Assembly (NCBI GenBank): GCA_965238125.1
Contig: OZ250179.1
Location: 868,001-932,000 of the forward strand
Source of the DNA: UBA6623 sp965238125
GTDB lineage: Bacteria; Acidobacteriota; Terriglobia; Bryobacterales; UBA6623
Direction: 5' to 3'
Length of the DNA stretch: 64,000 nt
The notes beneath the pieces were generated by a model, which saw only the letters and a program-made list of their open reading frames with translations, was not told the DNA's origin and made no database searches. Shown here piece after piece: positions 35,931-45,017 of this stretch (position 1 is the first letter of the stretch; each line of letters starts with the position of its first letter). The position numbers and the translations under genes are program-made.

Positions 35931-36809
35931 CTAGGTTCCTGCGATCCGACGATGTAGCAAAACGGTGACCGCGAAGCACGCCAGCGCAACGAACGACAGC
36001 CCCGGCCACCCTAACACATTCAAGAAGAACACATCGAGCAGGCAGAAACCGCTGATCCAACACAGCACAGCCTTCTTGGTTTGCGGCGGTGTCGCGAAGG
36101 CCGAGCGTACCGCCCGAGCCTGCCAGACAACAAGAAGCACCGCCGCCACGCTCGAAGCAACGGTGGTCTCCGGCACGATCCATACGCCGGGCAGCACCGC
36201 AATCACCGGCAGCGCAGGGCCGATCCATCGGCGAGCGTCGAGTTGCGTCTCGTTCTCGGCGCGAGCGACGAGGGTAAAGGCCAAAGTGTAGAGCGTTATC
36301 GCGGCAGCAAACCACAACACTTTCTCGATCGGAAGTGGACAGGCAACGGCCGCCGCGCAGGCTACGTAGACGAGGCCCCGCGCAAGGCCCATCAATACCA
36401 CCTTCCACGCCTGCAGTTGGTGCAACAGGTCGTAGGCAACGATCACGATGACGAGTGCGCTCCCCACCACACTGACGCCGCCGCCGGTGGCCGCCAGCAG
36501 CACCCAGCCCGCCGTGAGAGCAGTCGCCGCAACCTTGTAGGCCGACCCACGAGAGATACGCCCCGAGGGGATCGGTCGCTCCGGCCTGTCGACTTGATCG
36601 ACTTCGGCATCCGCCGCATCATTCAGCGCCATACCACCTGCGTAGAGCAACGCTACGCCGCCTGTACAGAGCGCCAAGACCTGCCAGGGTATCTCTCCTG
36701 CGCCCGCACCGAGCGCACAGCCGGTCAGTACATTGGGCACGACGGTAGGTAGGTTCGAAACGCGCAGAAGTTCAGCGTAACTGCGCAGCGTTGAGGGTGG
36801 GGTGCTCAT
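35931..36809 (-). CDS. eboC: EboC-like UbiA-family prenyltransferase
   Basis: A polytopic membrane protein of 292 residues from the ATG at 36809 (MSTPPSTLRSYAELLRVSNL). The first Asp-rich motif is NDAADAEVDQVDRPERPIPS, the hallmark of UbiA enzymes. The second Asp motif, normally D-x-x-D-x-x-D in the middle of the protein, is not obvious (RAENETQLDARRWIG lies near that position). The substrate may therefore be unusual, as in other ebo clusters. The ATG overlaps the end of the EboE-like gene by four bases. Confidence 0.85.
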   Translation of the reverse strand: MSTPPSTLRSYAELLRVSNLPTVVPNVLTGCALGAGAGEIPWQVLALCTGGVALLYAGGMALNDAADAEVDQVDRPERPIPSGRISRGSAYKVAATALTAGWVLLAATGGGVSVVGSALVIVIVAYDLLHQLQAWKVVLMGLARGLVYVACAAAVACPLPIEKVLWFAAAITLYTLAFTLVARAENETQLDARRWIGPALPVIAVLPGVWIVPETTVASSVAAVLLVVWQARAVRSAFATPPQTKKAVLCWISGFCLLDVFFLNVLGWPGLSFVALACFAVTVLLHRRIAGT

Positions 36810-38023
36810 GAAGCTTGTGTGGCGGATGGAATTGAAACCTGGTCGCATAACCAGCTCAACTCCTTGGCAATTCCCTCTGAGAGGTCGGCCATCTGCAACT
36901 CCTGGGGTAGCACGCCCCAGGCGTACGTTTCGGCCTCGAAGTGCCGAACCTGGGAACTGCTTTGTGCCTCAGCCAGCAGCTCTCCGATATGACCTTGCGT
37001 CGTCTCCAGCAACCCGAAGCGATCCACGAAAAGTGGAACATGAAAGTGTATACGCCATTCGCCCGCAGGCCCCGCCACGCCATCGTGGGCAGTAATCGCA
37101 GCCGGCAAGTCGTCGATGAAACTGTCGACGATACGGTCGTCGCCACTTCGGCGGATCACGGTCTGATGTAGGTAGCGGTCCTCGGCGAAGCCCTGGAGCT
37201 GCTCAAGAGCTACCTTGCGTTCATCCTGGGTGAGCCGATCGAAATCCACGCGCACCGCCGAAGACACCTGCACCTTCCCGATCTCGATGCCCACGCCCGC
37301 GTAGCGCTGTAGCGCCTCGGCATGATCCTCGAACATCACCGCCGCATGGCAAATGTCATAACAGACACGCAGATACCGCCAGACTTGCTCTTCTTCAGCC
37401 TGCCCGAAGAGATAGTCCCGAAACAGCCCAACGACGTCCTCTGAAGTATCGAGGTAGCAGCCGGGCTCGGGCTCCAAGTCGACGTGGATCAAACGCCCGG
37501 TCTCTTCTTCGAGCCGGTGCAGGTGTTCGACGAGCCGACATAGGTTCCGGGCCGCCTCCTCCACGCTGGTGGACGAATCTGCAAGGGACGCGCCCCAGCC
37601 GACCGGAAGCGTCGAGATGCTGCCTTCGATTCCCCCTGCCAGCAGCCTGTCTTGAATCGTGACGAGATCCAGGGTGTAGTCGAGACGCGTTCGATCGCGC
37701 CAGTCGGGCCGATAGACCTTGTGCTTCACGACCGGCTCGTGAAAGTCACCGTGTGGAAAGCCGTTGAAAGTGAATGGAACGAGACCCTTCTCGCCGAGCC
37801 AGTCGGCGAACTCGGCCAGACGGTCCTGTTCGATTAACTCCCGCGCCGCCTTGGCCGACAGCCACAGCCCAACGCCCATCGGGGCGTCCGGACTCACCCG
37901 TGCCTTCACCGCTATGGCGTAGCGCTCGAGATTCGCACGCGTCTGCTCGTAGCTCGCCCCGGCATGCACATTGGTGCAATAGCCCAACATCGTGCCCGGA
38001 CCGAGCCTGTCACGCATCATCAA
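36806..38023 (-). CDS. eboE: EboE-like metabolite-traffic protein (xylose-isomerase-like TIM barrel)
   Basis: 405 residues. It begins LGYCTNVHAGASYEQTRANL, followed by PMGVGLWLSAKAARELIEQD, VPFTFNGFPHGDFHEPVVKH, KVYRPDWRDRTRLDYTLDLV and GSISTLPVGWG. All are close to the family consensus of EboE. The barrel also shows HVDLEPEPGCYLDTSE and VCYDICHAAVMFED, with metal-ligand type Glu, Asp and His. Three Met codons stand at the start; the 38023 start overlaps the EboB-like gene by 14 bases, so the genes are coupled. The enzymatic activity is unproven. Confidence 0.88.
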   Translation of the reverse strand: MMMRDRLGPGTMLGYCTNVHAGASYEQTRANLERYAIAVKARVSPDAPMGVGLWLSAKAARELIEQDRLAEFADWLGEKGLVPFTFNGFPHGDFHEPVVKHKVYRPDWRDRTRLDYTLDLVTIQDRLLAGGIEGSISTLPVGWGASLADSSTSVEEAARNLCRLVEHLHRLEEETGRLIHVDLEPEPGCYLDTSEDVVGLFRDYLFGQAEEEQVWRYLRVCYDICHAAVMFEDHAEALQRYAGVGIEIGKVQVSSAVRVDFDRLTQDERKVALEQLQGFAEDRYLHQTVIRRSGDDRIVDSFIDDLPAAITAHDGVAGPAGEWRIHFHVPLFVDRFGLLETTQGHIGELLAEAQSSSQVRHFEAETYAWGVLPQELQMADLSEGIAKELSWLCDQVSIPSATQAS

Positions 38024-38819
38024 CCTTGAACTTGTCGCACTGGCTCAAGAACGTGCGCGGGTTGTCGAAGGAGATCGTCTCGAAAACGGAGGGCGGGTGG
38101 CCGCGCCGTTTCAACTCGACGGCTGTCTTGGGGACGTTCATAGGGTCGCTGGGGCCCCAGTCGCTGGCGGAGTTGATGCACAGCCGCTCGGTGCCGTAGG
38201 TTTCAATGATGTCCGCCGTGCGCTGGACGGTGCATTTCGAGTCCGGATACAGCGTCATGCCGCCCCAGTAGCCTTCGTCGAGCACCATCTCGACGGTGTG
38301 CTCCTCGACATGATCGATGAGCACGCGGCCGGGTTCGATGTGGCCGTTCTGTTTGATCGCGTCCATGATGAGACGCGTGCCTTTGCGCTTGTCTTCCAAA
38401 TGCGGCGTGTGCACGAGGATCAACTGCTCATGCTTGTCGGCCAGCCCAATCTGCTCCTCTAAGATTTCGAGCTCGTTGCGCGTGTTCTTGTTGAGCCCGA
38501 TCTCACCCACACCCAGCACATTTGGTTTGTCGAGGAACTCAGGGATGATCGCGATCACGTCTCGCGCGAGGCCGGTATCTTCAGCCTCTTTGGGGTTGAT
38601 GCAGATCCAGGTGTAGTGCTGGATGCCGTACGCGGCGGCGCGCTTGGGCTCGTAGTCGGTGAGTAGGCGGAAGTAGTCGAAGAAACCCTGCTCCGATGAC
38701 CGGTCGTAGCCGGCCCAAAACGCGGGCTCGGTCAGCGCAACGCAGCCGGCCTCCGCCATGTGCCGGTAGTCATCGGTCGTGCGCGAGACCATGTGGATGT
38801 GCGGGTCGATGTACCTCAT
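38010..38819 (-). CDS. eboB: EboB-like TatD-family metal-dependent hydrolase
   Basis: A 269-residue TIM-barrel hydrolase. MRYIDPHIHMVSRTTDDYRH supplies the HxH metal site, GVGEIGLNKNTRNELEI the metal-bridging Glu, LILVHTPHLEDKRKGT and VLIDHVEE the further His residues, and INSASDWGPSDPM the final Asp. This arrangement fits the TatD-like EboB of ebo clusters. It is the upstream partner of the EboE-like gene and 15 bases downstream of a small gene. Confidence 0.87.
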   Translation of the reverse strand: MRYIDPHIHMVSRTTDDYRHMAEAGCVALTEPAFWAGYDRSSEQGFFDYFRLLTDYEPKRAAAYGIQHYTWICINPKEAEDTGLARDVIAIIPEFLDKPNVLGVGEIGLNKNTRNELEILEEQIGLADKHEQLILVHTPHLEDKRKGTRLIMDAIKQNGHIEPGRVLIDHVEEHTVEMVLDEGYWGGMTLYPDSKCTVQRTADIIETYGTERLCINSASDWGPSDPMNVPKTAVELKRRGHPPSVFETISFDNPRTFLSQCDKFKVDDA

Positions 38820-38834
38820 GGCAGTTGAATGCCC

Positions 38835-39137
38835 TCAGCCATTCCATGGACAGGCGCCGACAGCTCCCTTGCCAGGCGACTTCGGGATCGGGTCCGTCGT
38901 TGGGTCGCTGAAGGCATCGAGCACACGTCGGGCCCGCTGGCCTTCGCCGTCAGTCAGTACGCTCAGGGCGTGCCGCATGGCTCCAACGCGGAAATCTTCC
39001 GGCTCACCGCCAGGTTGTGCTCGATCAACGCGGTCGAGGAACGCCGCAATATCGATCATCTTGGCGCGGTGTTCGAGGAAGTAAAGGTCCACCACCTGCT
39101 CTCGCGAGAGCGGACAGGATTCTGATTGCTGTGCCAC
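38835..39137 (-). CDS. Small conserved-looking protein leading the ebo-like run
   Basis: A 100-residue protein with GTG start at 39137 and GGGGGA about 8 bases upstream. It has LSREQVVDLYFLEHRAKMID, AAFLDRVDRAQPGGEPEDFR and RRVLDAFSDPTTDPIPKSPG, without membrane segments. I associate its wording with small proteins next to ebo genes but cannot name a family. At 100 residues it is far shorter than EboA (roughly 250). It lies 15 bases upstream of the EboB-like gene and is probably the first cistron of the operon. Confidence 0.65.
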   Translation of the reverse strand: MAQQSESCPLSREQVVDLYFLEHRAKMIDIAAFLDRVDRAQPGGEPEDFRVGAMRHALSVLTDGEGQRARRVLDAFSDPTTDPIPKSPGKGAVGACPWNG

Positions 39138-39387
39138 TGCGGAATCCCCCTGGTTGCGTTTGAATCGACTGCTTCAGAGCCGCGCGCGTAAGTAAGCGGC
39201 CAACCTCAGTTTACTCCAGCGTGCAGAGGGGCTCGACTTGCGATCCTAACTTCGACACAGTGCGACATCATATCGTGCTGGAGAAAGTGGCGCGGCTCGA
39301 GTGAGAGACGAGGAGGTTTTGTTGGCTGCTGAAGTTAATGCTGAAGGCGTCGGGGAAGCAGGGCGTTCCGCAAGGCGGAGTGATTTA
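39138..39387. promoter_or_regulatory. Probable upstream region of the ebo-like operon
   Basis: There is no gene in these 250 bases between the small gene and the Tn3 end. The minus-strand operon promoter should lie here, unless the transposon arrival removed part of it. Confidence 0.35.
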
Positions 39388-39425
39388 GGGTAGCGCCCAC
39401 ATTCGTGTTGAAATACAACATAAGG
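39388..39425. repeat. Tn3 terminal inverted repeat, left
   Basis: Begins GGGTAGCGCCCACATTCGTG and ends with ACAACATAAGG. It matches the reverse complement of 44424-44461 at 37 of 38 positions by eye. Confidence 0.92.
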
Positions 39426-40174
39426 ACCCGTTCCTTAGCGGACCAGGGCGCGATCGAGGACGTACTGGCCGTAGAGAATGACGTTGTCCCATTCGATCGG
39501 GCTGACGTGCTGGAGCAGGGTTGCGTCGATGCCTTCCTCGGCGATAGCCCCCGAGCGCAGAGTCCGCGTGATCTGCTTGGCTTGTCAATAGATAATGCAA
39601 GCCAGAATCAACGTCAGGCAGCTACAGGAGTTCATCTGCTCGTGCAGCTCGCGAGCGTTGATCCGACCGCGGCGTCCGTAGTAGACATCCCGCGCTAAGG
39701 CGTGCAGCTGTTCGACCTTCAGCAGTCCGCGCCGGGTGCGGGCCCGGAGTTGTGGTTCGGAGAGATAGCTCAGCAGAAACTCCGTCTTGAAGACCCTGCC
39801 CAGATCCCGGTTGGCGCGGTAGAAACGATTCTTGGCCGAGCAAGCAACCAAGCGTTTCAGTGCCACGGACGCGGTCGTGTGGCCGGCGGCCAGCGAGCTG
39901 TAGAACTGGCCCATGCGCTCCCACTGTTCCTGAATGACCCCTATATCGATTGTGCGATCGGCGCGCGCCACCAGGTCTGTCAAGACGCCGTAGTCGCGAT
40001 CGCGGTCAATCCGGTAGAGCCGTTGGTGCTGCACGCTGCGGATGCGCGGACAGAAGCGCCGACCGAGCATGGTGAAGGCCGCGAAGTTGATCTCCGTGTA
40101 GCCGTGGGTGTCGGTGTAGTGTTCCTCCAACTCCAGATCGCTCGCGCTATATAAGAGGCCATCGAGCACGAACG

Positions 40175-41485
40175 GAGATATTGTCAAATGTTGTGGATGG
40201 GCGAGGTCAGGCGGCGTTCTCCTGAACCATCAATCCATCCTTGAAAACCTTTCCCTCTAAGACATGAACAATCACTTCCGAACCGTTCAGGCGTCGCCAG
40301 TGGCGCTCGGCTTGGCGGGCCAGCATGAAGAGCATCGTTAACGACGCTTCGCGGCTGCCACAACCCTTCGTTCGTCGCTGCCGCAAACGGACCGTCGCAA
40401 AGGTGGACTCGATCGGGTTCGTCGTCCGCAAGTGCCCCCAGTGCTCGGCCGGAAAGTCGTAGAAAGCCAGCAGCACTTGGCGGTCTTTTTCCAGGCACTC
40501 GACCGCTTTGGGAAACTTCTTCTCGTATAGGTTCTTGAAACGGTCCAGAGCGGCCTCCGCCGTCTGCCGACTCTCGGCAAGATAGATGTCGCGCAGCGCC
40601 TGCTTGGCTTTGCCCTGCATGCTCTGCGGCAGCTTATTGAGCACGTTGGCCGTCTTGTGGAGCCAGCAGCGTTGCTCACCGGTCGCCGGATAGACTTTCC
40701 GCAGTGCCGCCCAAAACCCCATCGCTCCGTCGCCCACCGCCAACTTCGGCGGCAGCTCGAGCCCCTGCCGTTTCAAGTCCTCCAGCAACTCCTGCCACGA
40801 CAGTTCGCTTTCGCGAAAGCCATCGTGCACCGCCAGCAGTTGCTTGCGACCGTCTTCGAGTGCTCCCATCACAACCAGCAAACACTGCCGTTCATCGTCC
40901 AGACGAACATTCGAGTAGATGCCATCGGCCCAAATGTAAACAAACCGCTGGCCGCTGAGGTCACGCTCGCGGCGCCAGACGTCTTTGAGGCACCATCGCC
41001 GCGCCCGGACAGCAAGGCCTCCAGCGCTTCGCTGCGCCCGTCGAGATCCCTTTCAGGTACAACCAGGGGTCCACACTCTTCGTGCGCCGCAGATACGGCG
41101 GCAGGATCGGGAAGTGAAACGAAAGCGCCGGCCCTGCTCATCGACTCGGCGATCGTCGACCCGCGGCGCCTGGATCTTCAGCTGACCCACGCCGCTGACG
41201 ATGGTGCGCTCGCGGGCGTGACCGTTGCGCACCACCAGCCGCCGGCCGTCCTGGTCGACTTCGTGCTGATGCGTTTCGATGTAGGCGGTCACTTCGGCTT
41301 CCACGGCCTTGACGAGCATCTGGCGCGCTCCTTGGCGCAGCACCTCATCCAAGGGCGAGCGTTCCTTTCCATCAATGACTTGGGGGTTGACTTGACTGCT
41401 GCTCTCAGCAGCTTAACACTGACTCATGGCGTATCCTCCTTGTTCCTTTCCAGAAAACGATTGAGTTGCTTCCTCAATCGTCAGG
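40175..41485 (-). mobile_element. Decayed IS256-family element inside tnpA
   Basis: About 1.31 kb, the normal size of IS256 elements. It is flanked by an exact 24-bp direct repeat (40151-40174 and 41486-41509, beginning ATAAGAGGCCATCGAGCACG). That is longer than the usual 8-9 bp duplication of the family. I could not see convincing inverted ends, so the exact borders are uncertain. Confidence 0.75.
40207..41427 (-). pseudogene. IS256 family transposase, broken
   Basis: AAGGAGG and ATG are present at the start, but codon 5 is TAA (41427 and down). Later the frame reads LDEVLRQGARQMLVKAVEAE, YIETHQHEVDQDGRRLVVRN and ERTIVSGVGQLKIQAPRV. After about 41150 it breaks into shifted frames with missing bases. 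The last 224 codons (40881-40207) are open again: KLAVGDGAMGFWAALRKVYP (catalytic Asp region), RCWLHKTANVLNKLP and TNPIESTFATVRLRQRRTKG (Glu region). At least a nonsense codon and frameshifts make it inactive. Confidence 0.85.
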
Positions 41486-43673
41486 ATAAGAGGCCATCGA
41501 GCACGAACGCGGCATCCCGGTCGGTACACTCGATCGGGGTGCTGTAGAAGGGGGCGTAGTTGTCGGCGATGAAGGAATAGAACTCCAGCGCATAGTCGCT
41601 GAAGCGGGTGCTGAAGGTTTGTTGCAGCACCTTGCGCGGCATGGCGAAGCGCTGACCGTCGCTGGCTGAAGTGCGGCCTTCACCCCAATGCGACGTAGCG
41701 TCGAGGCGCGAGATCGCACCGACCAAATCCGCCAGCGCTTGCCGCTGCGCTTCTTCGGTCAACTGCCAGTCGCTCACCCGTTTTAGCTGCTTGTAGGAGA
41801 TGTCCGGGGTGAGCTGGGCCATGGTGTGCAAGCCAATGTTGCAGCCATGAGCCAGCACCGTGGCCAGCTGCAAGCAGACGCCGTCCGCCTTGCGGTCCGC
41901 TCGTTGGTTCGCAGGAAGGAAGTGGTTCGTGAAGCGCAGGTCGTTGTCGACCTCGATCAGTAGATCCGGCAGCCGGATAGCAGGCATGTGACGGGCTAGC
42001 CAACCTTTCAGGCGATGCAGTCGGGCCTCCGCGTCCGGGGCCAAGCGCTCTGAGGGGTCCGAGGAAAGGTGCCAGCGACCGTCCTTGGCGGTAGCGTACT
42101 TGTTCTCCGGTTCTGTCCGCAGAAACACGTCGTAGGCCTTGTTCAAGCGGTCCTTCAGGTAGGCTGGGACCTTGTTGGGATCAGCAGGTAGACCCGAGTG
42201 GAGGAAGAACGACTCCCGCGCCGCATCCCACTGCTGATCGGAAATGAAATAGTCTTTCAGCCGGCCAAACCGCTTGCTGTGACGGACGGCCAGGTTCCCT
42301 GACCGCAGTTCTTCCCGTAGTTTGACCAGGACCGCGCACTCCCAGGACCGCCGGTCAGGACTGCCGCCGTTGACCACCAGCGGCAGCAGTCGCTTCGGAA
42401 TAAAGTCGATTGGTGCAGTCTTTGGGAGCTTCCGCTTCGGGTTGTCGTTGAGGTCCCGAAGCAACTGCACCGCCGGCCAACAGGGCAGTTCCACATCCTC
42501 GAAGTCGGAAAAACACTCAAGAGTCCGCAGCAGAACCGGCGAGAACTGCCGCAGGTAAGAGAAGCGTTTGACGACCCCGTGAAACACGTCGCTCTGGCTT
42601 CCCGTCACCCAATCGGACAACTGCTCCATTTGCGCCGATAGTTCCTGGCGGGACACCGTTTGGAATACGCGCCGCCGAAGCTCAACATCCGTGATCGCGT
42701 CATCCAGGATGAGCGTGCCCACGGATCGCAAAGACACAAGCGCGGAACGGATGGTCTTGCGCTGTTCGCGCAGATGCTGGTCCAGGTCGCGCTCTGCATG
42801 CGCAAAGGTCCGGGTCAGCAGCTTGTCGAACATGTCCACAGCCTGATCGACGCCGTCGCGGTAGCTCTGCCGCAAAAAGCAGACCAGCGCCGTCCAGCGT
42901 CGTGGCCGCGCCAGCTTGCGCAAACGGGGAGCGGAACAGTTGCGGACGTATTGAAAAAGAGCCCGCTGATAATTCCTGTTGAGCCATTCCAGGTCCATGC
43001 CGAGCACTCCTGTCGCCTCGATCAACGTCAGTCTCTCGGCGAGCCGCCGCATCGCAACTGCGGACGGCTTGGCTGGGTTCTTCTTGATCCCTTGGAGCCC
43101 GGATACGGTTTCGCCCGCCTCCACTTCCAACAGCTTGTCGAGCGTCTCACCAACCTCCAGCGGAAGCTCTTCGGCAACCCTCGCGGCGATGGCGTCGCGC
43201 GCTTTCCTGCGCTGTTCCCCGATGATTCGCCTCAGCACAGACTCGGCAGGGAACACAGTTTTTTCTTGTTTGAGATACTCCCGTGCTCGGGCGAGCAAGG
43301 CGGCAGTCTGTTCCAGCCGGCACAACTCTTCGTAGAGGAATTGCTCCAAGCCTCTCTCTTGGCCCGGGTCGAAGCTCCTCAGCCCGAGATACCCTCGGAT
43401 TCGGATCTGGTGTCTGGAGACCGTTTGCTGCCAGGATGCGTAGTCTCCCAAGAGGCCGCCGTCGATGCCGGTCTGTAGAGCAACGAAGCTCAGCAATTCC
43501 TCGCAGATCTCTAGCGGCTGCTGAACCGGAAAACGCTGGAAGACTCGTACAAAGCCGAGCTGATACGCAAAGCCCAAGCGGTGCGGATCCCCGCGACGCT
43601 TAGAGATTTCCATCTGGTCTGTCCGGGTCAGGGACAAGTCGCGGATCAACTGGTTTCGAGACGGAAAGATCAT

Positions 43674-43793
43674 GGCCAGGTGTCTATAATAATGTCCGTC
43701 TTGATCGACGTTAGTTGACTATACAATGTTCTGGATACTATAGTCTTTAACACTCCGAAATAGACCCCATTTGACCTTTTCTTGGACACCGCC
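43674..43793. promoter_or_regulatory. Tn3 res / divergent promoter region
   Basis: This AT-rich 120-bp gap lies between the divergent tnpA and tnpR genes. It contains TGTCTATAATAATGTCCG and TTGACTATACAATGTTCTGG, partly palindromic pieces of the kind bound by serine resolvases. TATAAT at 43684-43689 could be a -10 box. Confidence 0.6.
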
Positions 43794-44405
43794 TTGAAAA
43801 CCGTCGCTTACCTCCGCGTCTCCACTCGTTCGCAGGACCTCGCCAACCAGAAGCTGGCGATCCTCGAGTTCAGCCAGAAACGCCGCTTCCCGATCGACCA
43901 ATTCATCGAGTCCCGGATCTCGTCGCGCAAGAGTCCGCTCGAGCGCCGCATCGACGAAATGTTGGGGACGCTCGAGCCCGGCGACCGGCTGCTGGTCAGC
44001 GAGTTGTCGCGGCTCGGCCGCAGCCTCTCTCAGGTGATCCAGATCGTGGAGACCCTGGTCCGGCGCAAGATCCGCTTCATCGCCATCAAGGAGGGGATCG
44101 AGTTCGACGGCAAGCAGGACCTGCGGACCAAGGTGATGATCGCCCTGTTCGGATTGTTTGCCGAGGTCGAGCGGGACCTGATCTCGGAACGGACCAAGGA
44201 AGGACTCGCCGCTGCCAAAGCCAAGGGGAAACTGCTCGGCCGGCCCAAGGGGGCCTTGGGAACATCCAGGCTCGACGGCAAGGAGCAAGACATCCGGGCG
44301 CTGTTGGGCAAGGATGTCTCCAAGGCCTCGATCGCCAAGATACTGGACGTCTCCCGCTCCGCCCTCTACCACTTCATCCAGACCCGCAAGATCGCTCCGG
44401 GCTGA
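43794..44405 (+). CDS. tnpR: Serine resolvase of the Tn3 element
   Basis: A resolvase/invertase of about 204 residues. The catalytic Ser is in TVAYLRVSTRSQDLANQKL, and LLVSELSRLGRSLSQVI carries the S-R-L-x-R-S motif. MIALFGLFAEVERDLISERT is the conserved dimer helix region, and a C-terminal helix-turn-helix reads SKASIAKILDVSRSALYHFI. The start is probably the TTG at 43794, giving LKTVAYLRVST; the frame is open 12 bases further up. The enzyme resolves cointegrates at the adjacent res site. It appears intact. Confidence 0.9.
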   Translation: MKTVAYLRVSTRSQDLANQKLAILEFSQKRRFPIDQFIESRISSRKSPLERRIDEMLGTLEPGDRLLVSELSRLGRSLSQVIQIVETLVRRKIRFIAIKEGIEFDGKQDLRTKVMIALFGLFAEVERDLISERTKEGLAAAKAKGKLLGRPKGALGTSRLDGKEQDIRALLGKDVSKASIAKILDVSRSALYHFIQTRKIAPG

Positions 44406-44423
44406 CTACAAGGCTCGGACCGC

Positions 44424-44461
44424 CCTTATGTTGTATTTCAACACCAATGTGGGCGCTACCC
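44424..44461. repeat. Tn3 terminal inverted repeat, right
   Basis: The reverse complement of this end begins GGGTAGCGCCCACATTGGTG and runs to ACAACATAAGG. It pairs with 39388-39425. Confidence 0.92.
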
Positions 44462-44462
44462 T

Positions 44463-44828
44463 CCTGGGGATCGTATTTCCGCCGACGAGGCTGTCGAACG
44501 GGTTCAGAGCGGCGAGCAGGCCCCGCTCTGCCGCCAATGTGGCGGACTGCTCAAACCCGCCACCGTCTCGTTCGGGCAGTCGATGCCGCAAGATGTGCTT
44601 CGAAAAGCGGAGGAAGCCTCCGTTTCTTGTGAGGTTTTCCTGGCGGTTGGGTCGTCGCTCGTTGTGCACCCGGCGGCCGGCCTGTCTCTGCTGGCGAAGC
44701 GCGCGGGAGCCAAGCTGATCATCATGAATCGAACCGAGACGCCACTTGACGAGATGGCGGATCTCGTAATCAACGATGAGATCGGAAAAGTCTTGCCGGA
44801 GTTGGTGGAAACCTCCCCTCCGAGCTAG
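44463..44828 (+). pseudogene. Sirtuin (NAD-dependent deacylase) C-terminal fragment
   Basis: The frame GDRISADEAVERVQSGEQAP, then CRQCGGLLKPATVSFGQSMP, is the second zinc Cys pair and following strand of a Sir2/CobB protein. VFLAVGSSLVVHPAAGLSLL and LIIMNRTETPLDEMADLVIN complete the Rossmann half. The N-terminal half, with the GAGIS motif, catalytic His and first Cys pair, is missing. The Tn3 right end lies immediately before it. The left flank of the transposon does not encode the missing part. Confidence 0.85.
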
Positions 44829-45017
44829 CTTCGGCTGCGGTCATCCATTTCGAAGCCGGCTCCGACGCGCTGCACAGGCCCGACGGGAGCGCCGGCCCCC
44901 ATTGCGTTTGCCACGGGCTAGGATATACGTCATGGCTCCGTTCAGGGGGCTTCCTTCGGCTGGCTCCTGTTGCGCTGTTTTCGGATCGCTCGGCACATCA
45001 TTGCTTGGAAGACCATA

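Larger units (their letters stand above)
39435..43673 (-). pseudogene. tnpA: Tn3-family transposase tnpA, interrupted
   Basis: The N-terminal 730 codons (43673-41486) are intact and typical (PSRNQLIRDLSLTRTDQMEI at the start; LLIEVDNDLRFTNHFLPANQ; ATVLAHGCNIGLHTMAQLTP). They end at FVLDGLL. After the IS256 the frame resumes at LDGLLYSASDLELEEHYTDT and runs through MLGRRFCPRIRSV. A TGA at 39585-39587 replaces the Trp of IIYWQ, cutting the conserved C terminus. The remaining readable tail (HVSPIEWDNVILYGQYVL) reaches a stop at 39435. The transposon is therefore not self-mobile, though its ends could be used in trans. Confidence 0.88.
39388..44461. mobile_element. Tn3-family transposon carrying a nested IS256
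   Basis: About 5.07 kb between 38-bp inverted repeats that begin GGGTAGCGCCCACATT and end ACAACATAAGG, with one mismatch that I see (C/G at position 17). Gene layout is the classical divergent one: tnpA on the minus strand, tnpR on the plus strand, with a res region between them. The only passenger is a decayed IS256 inside tnpA. Flanking 5-mers ATTTA and TCCTG do not match, so there is no target duplication. The right end abuts a truncated sirtuin gene. Confidence 0.92.

Noticed and set aside
38835..39137. Naming the small leader gene eboA
   Set aside because: It is about 100 residues while EboA is roughly 250, and I cannot align characteristic segments.
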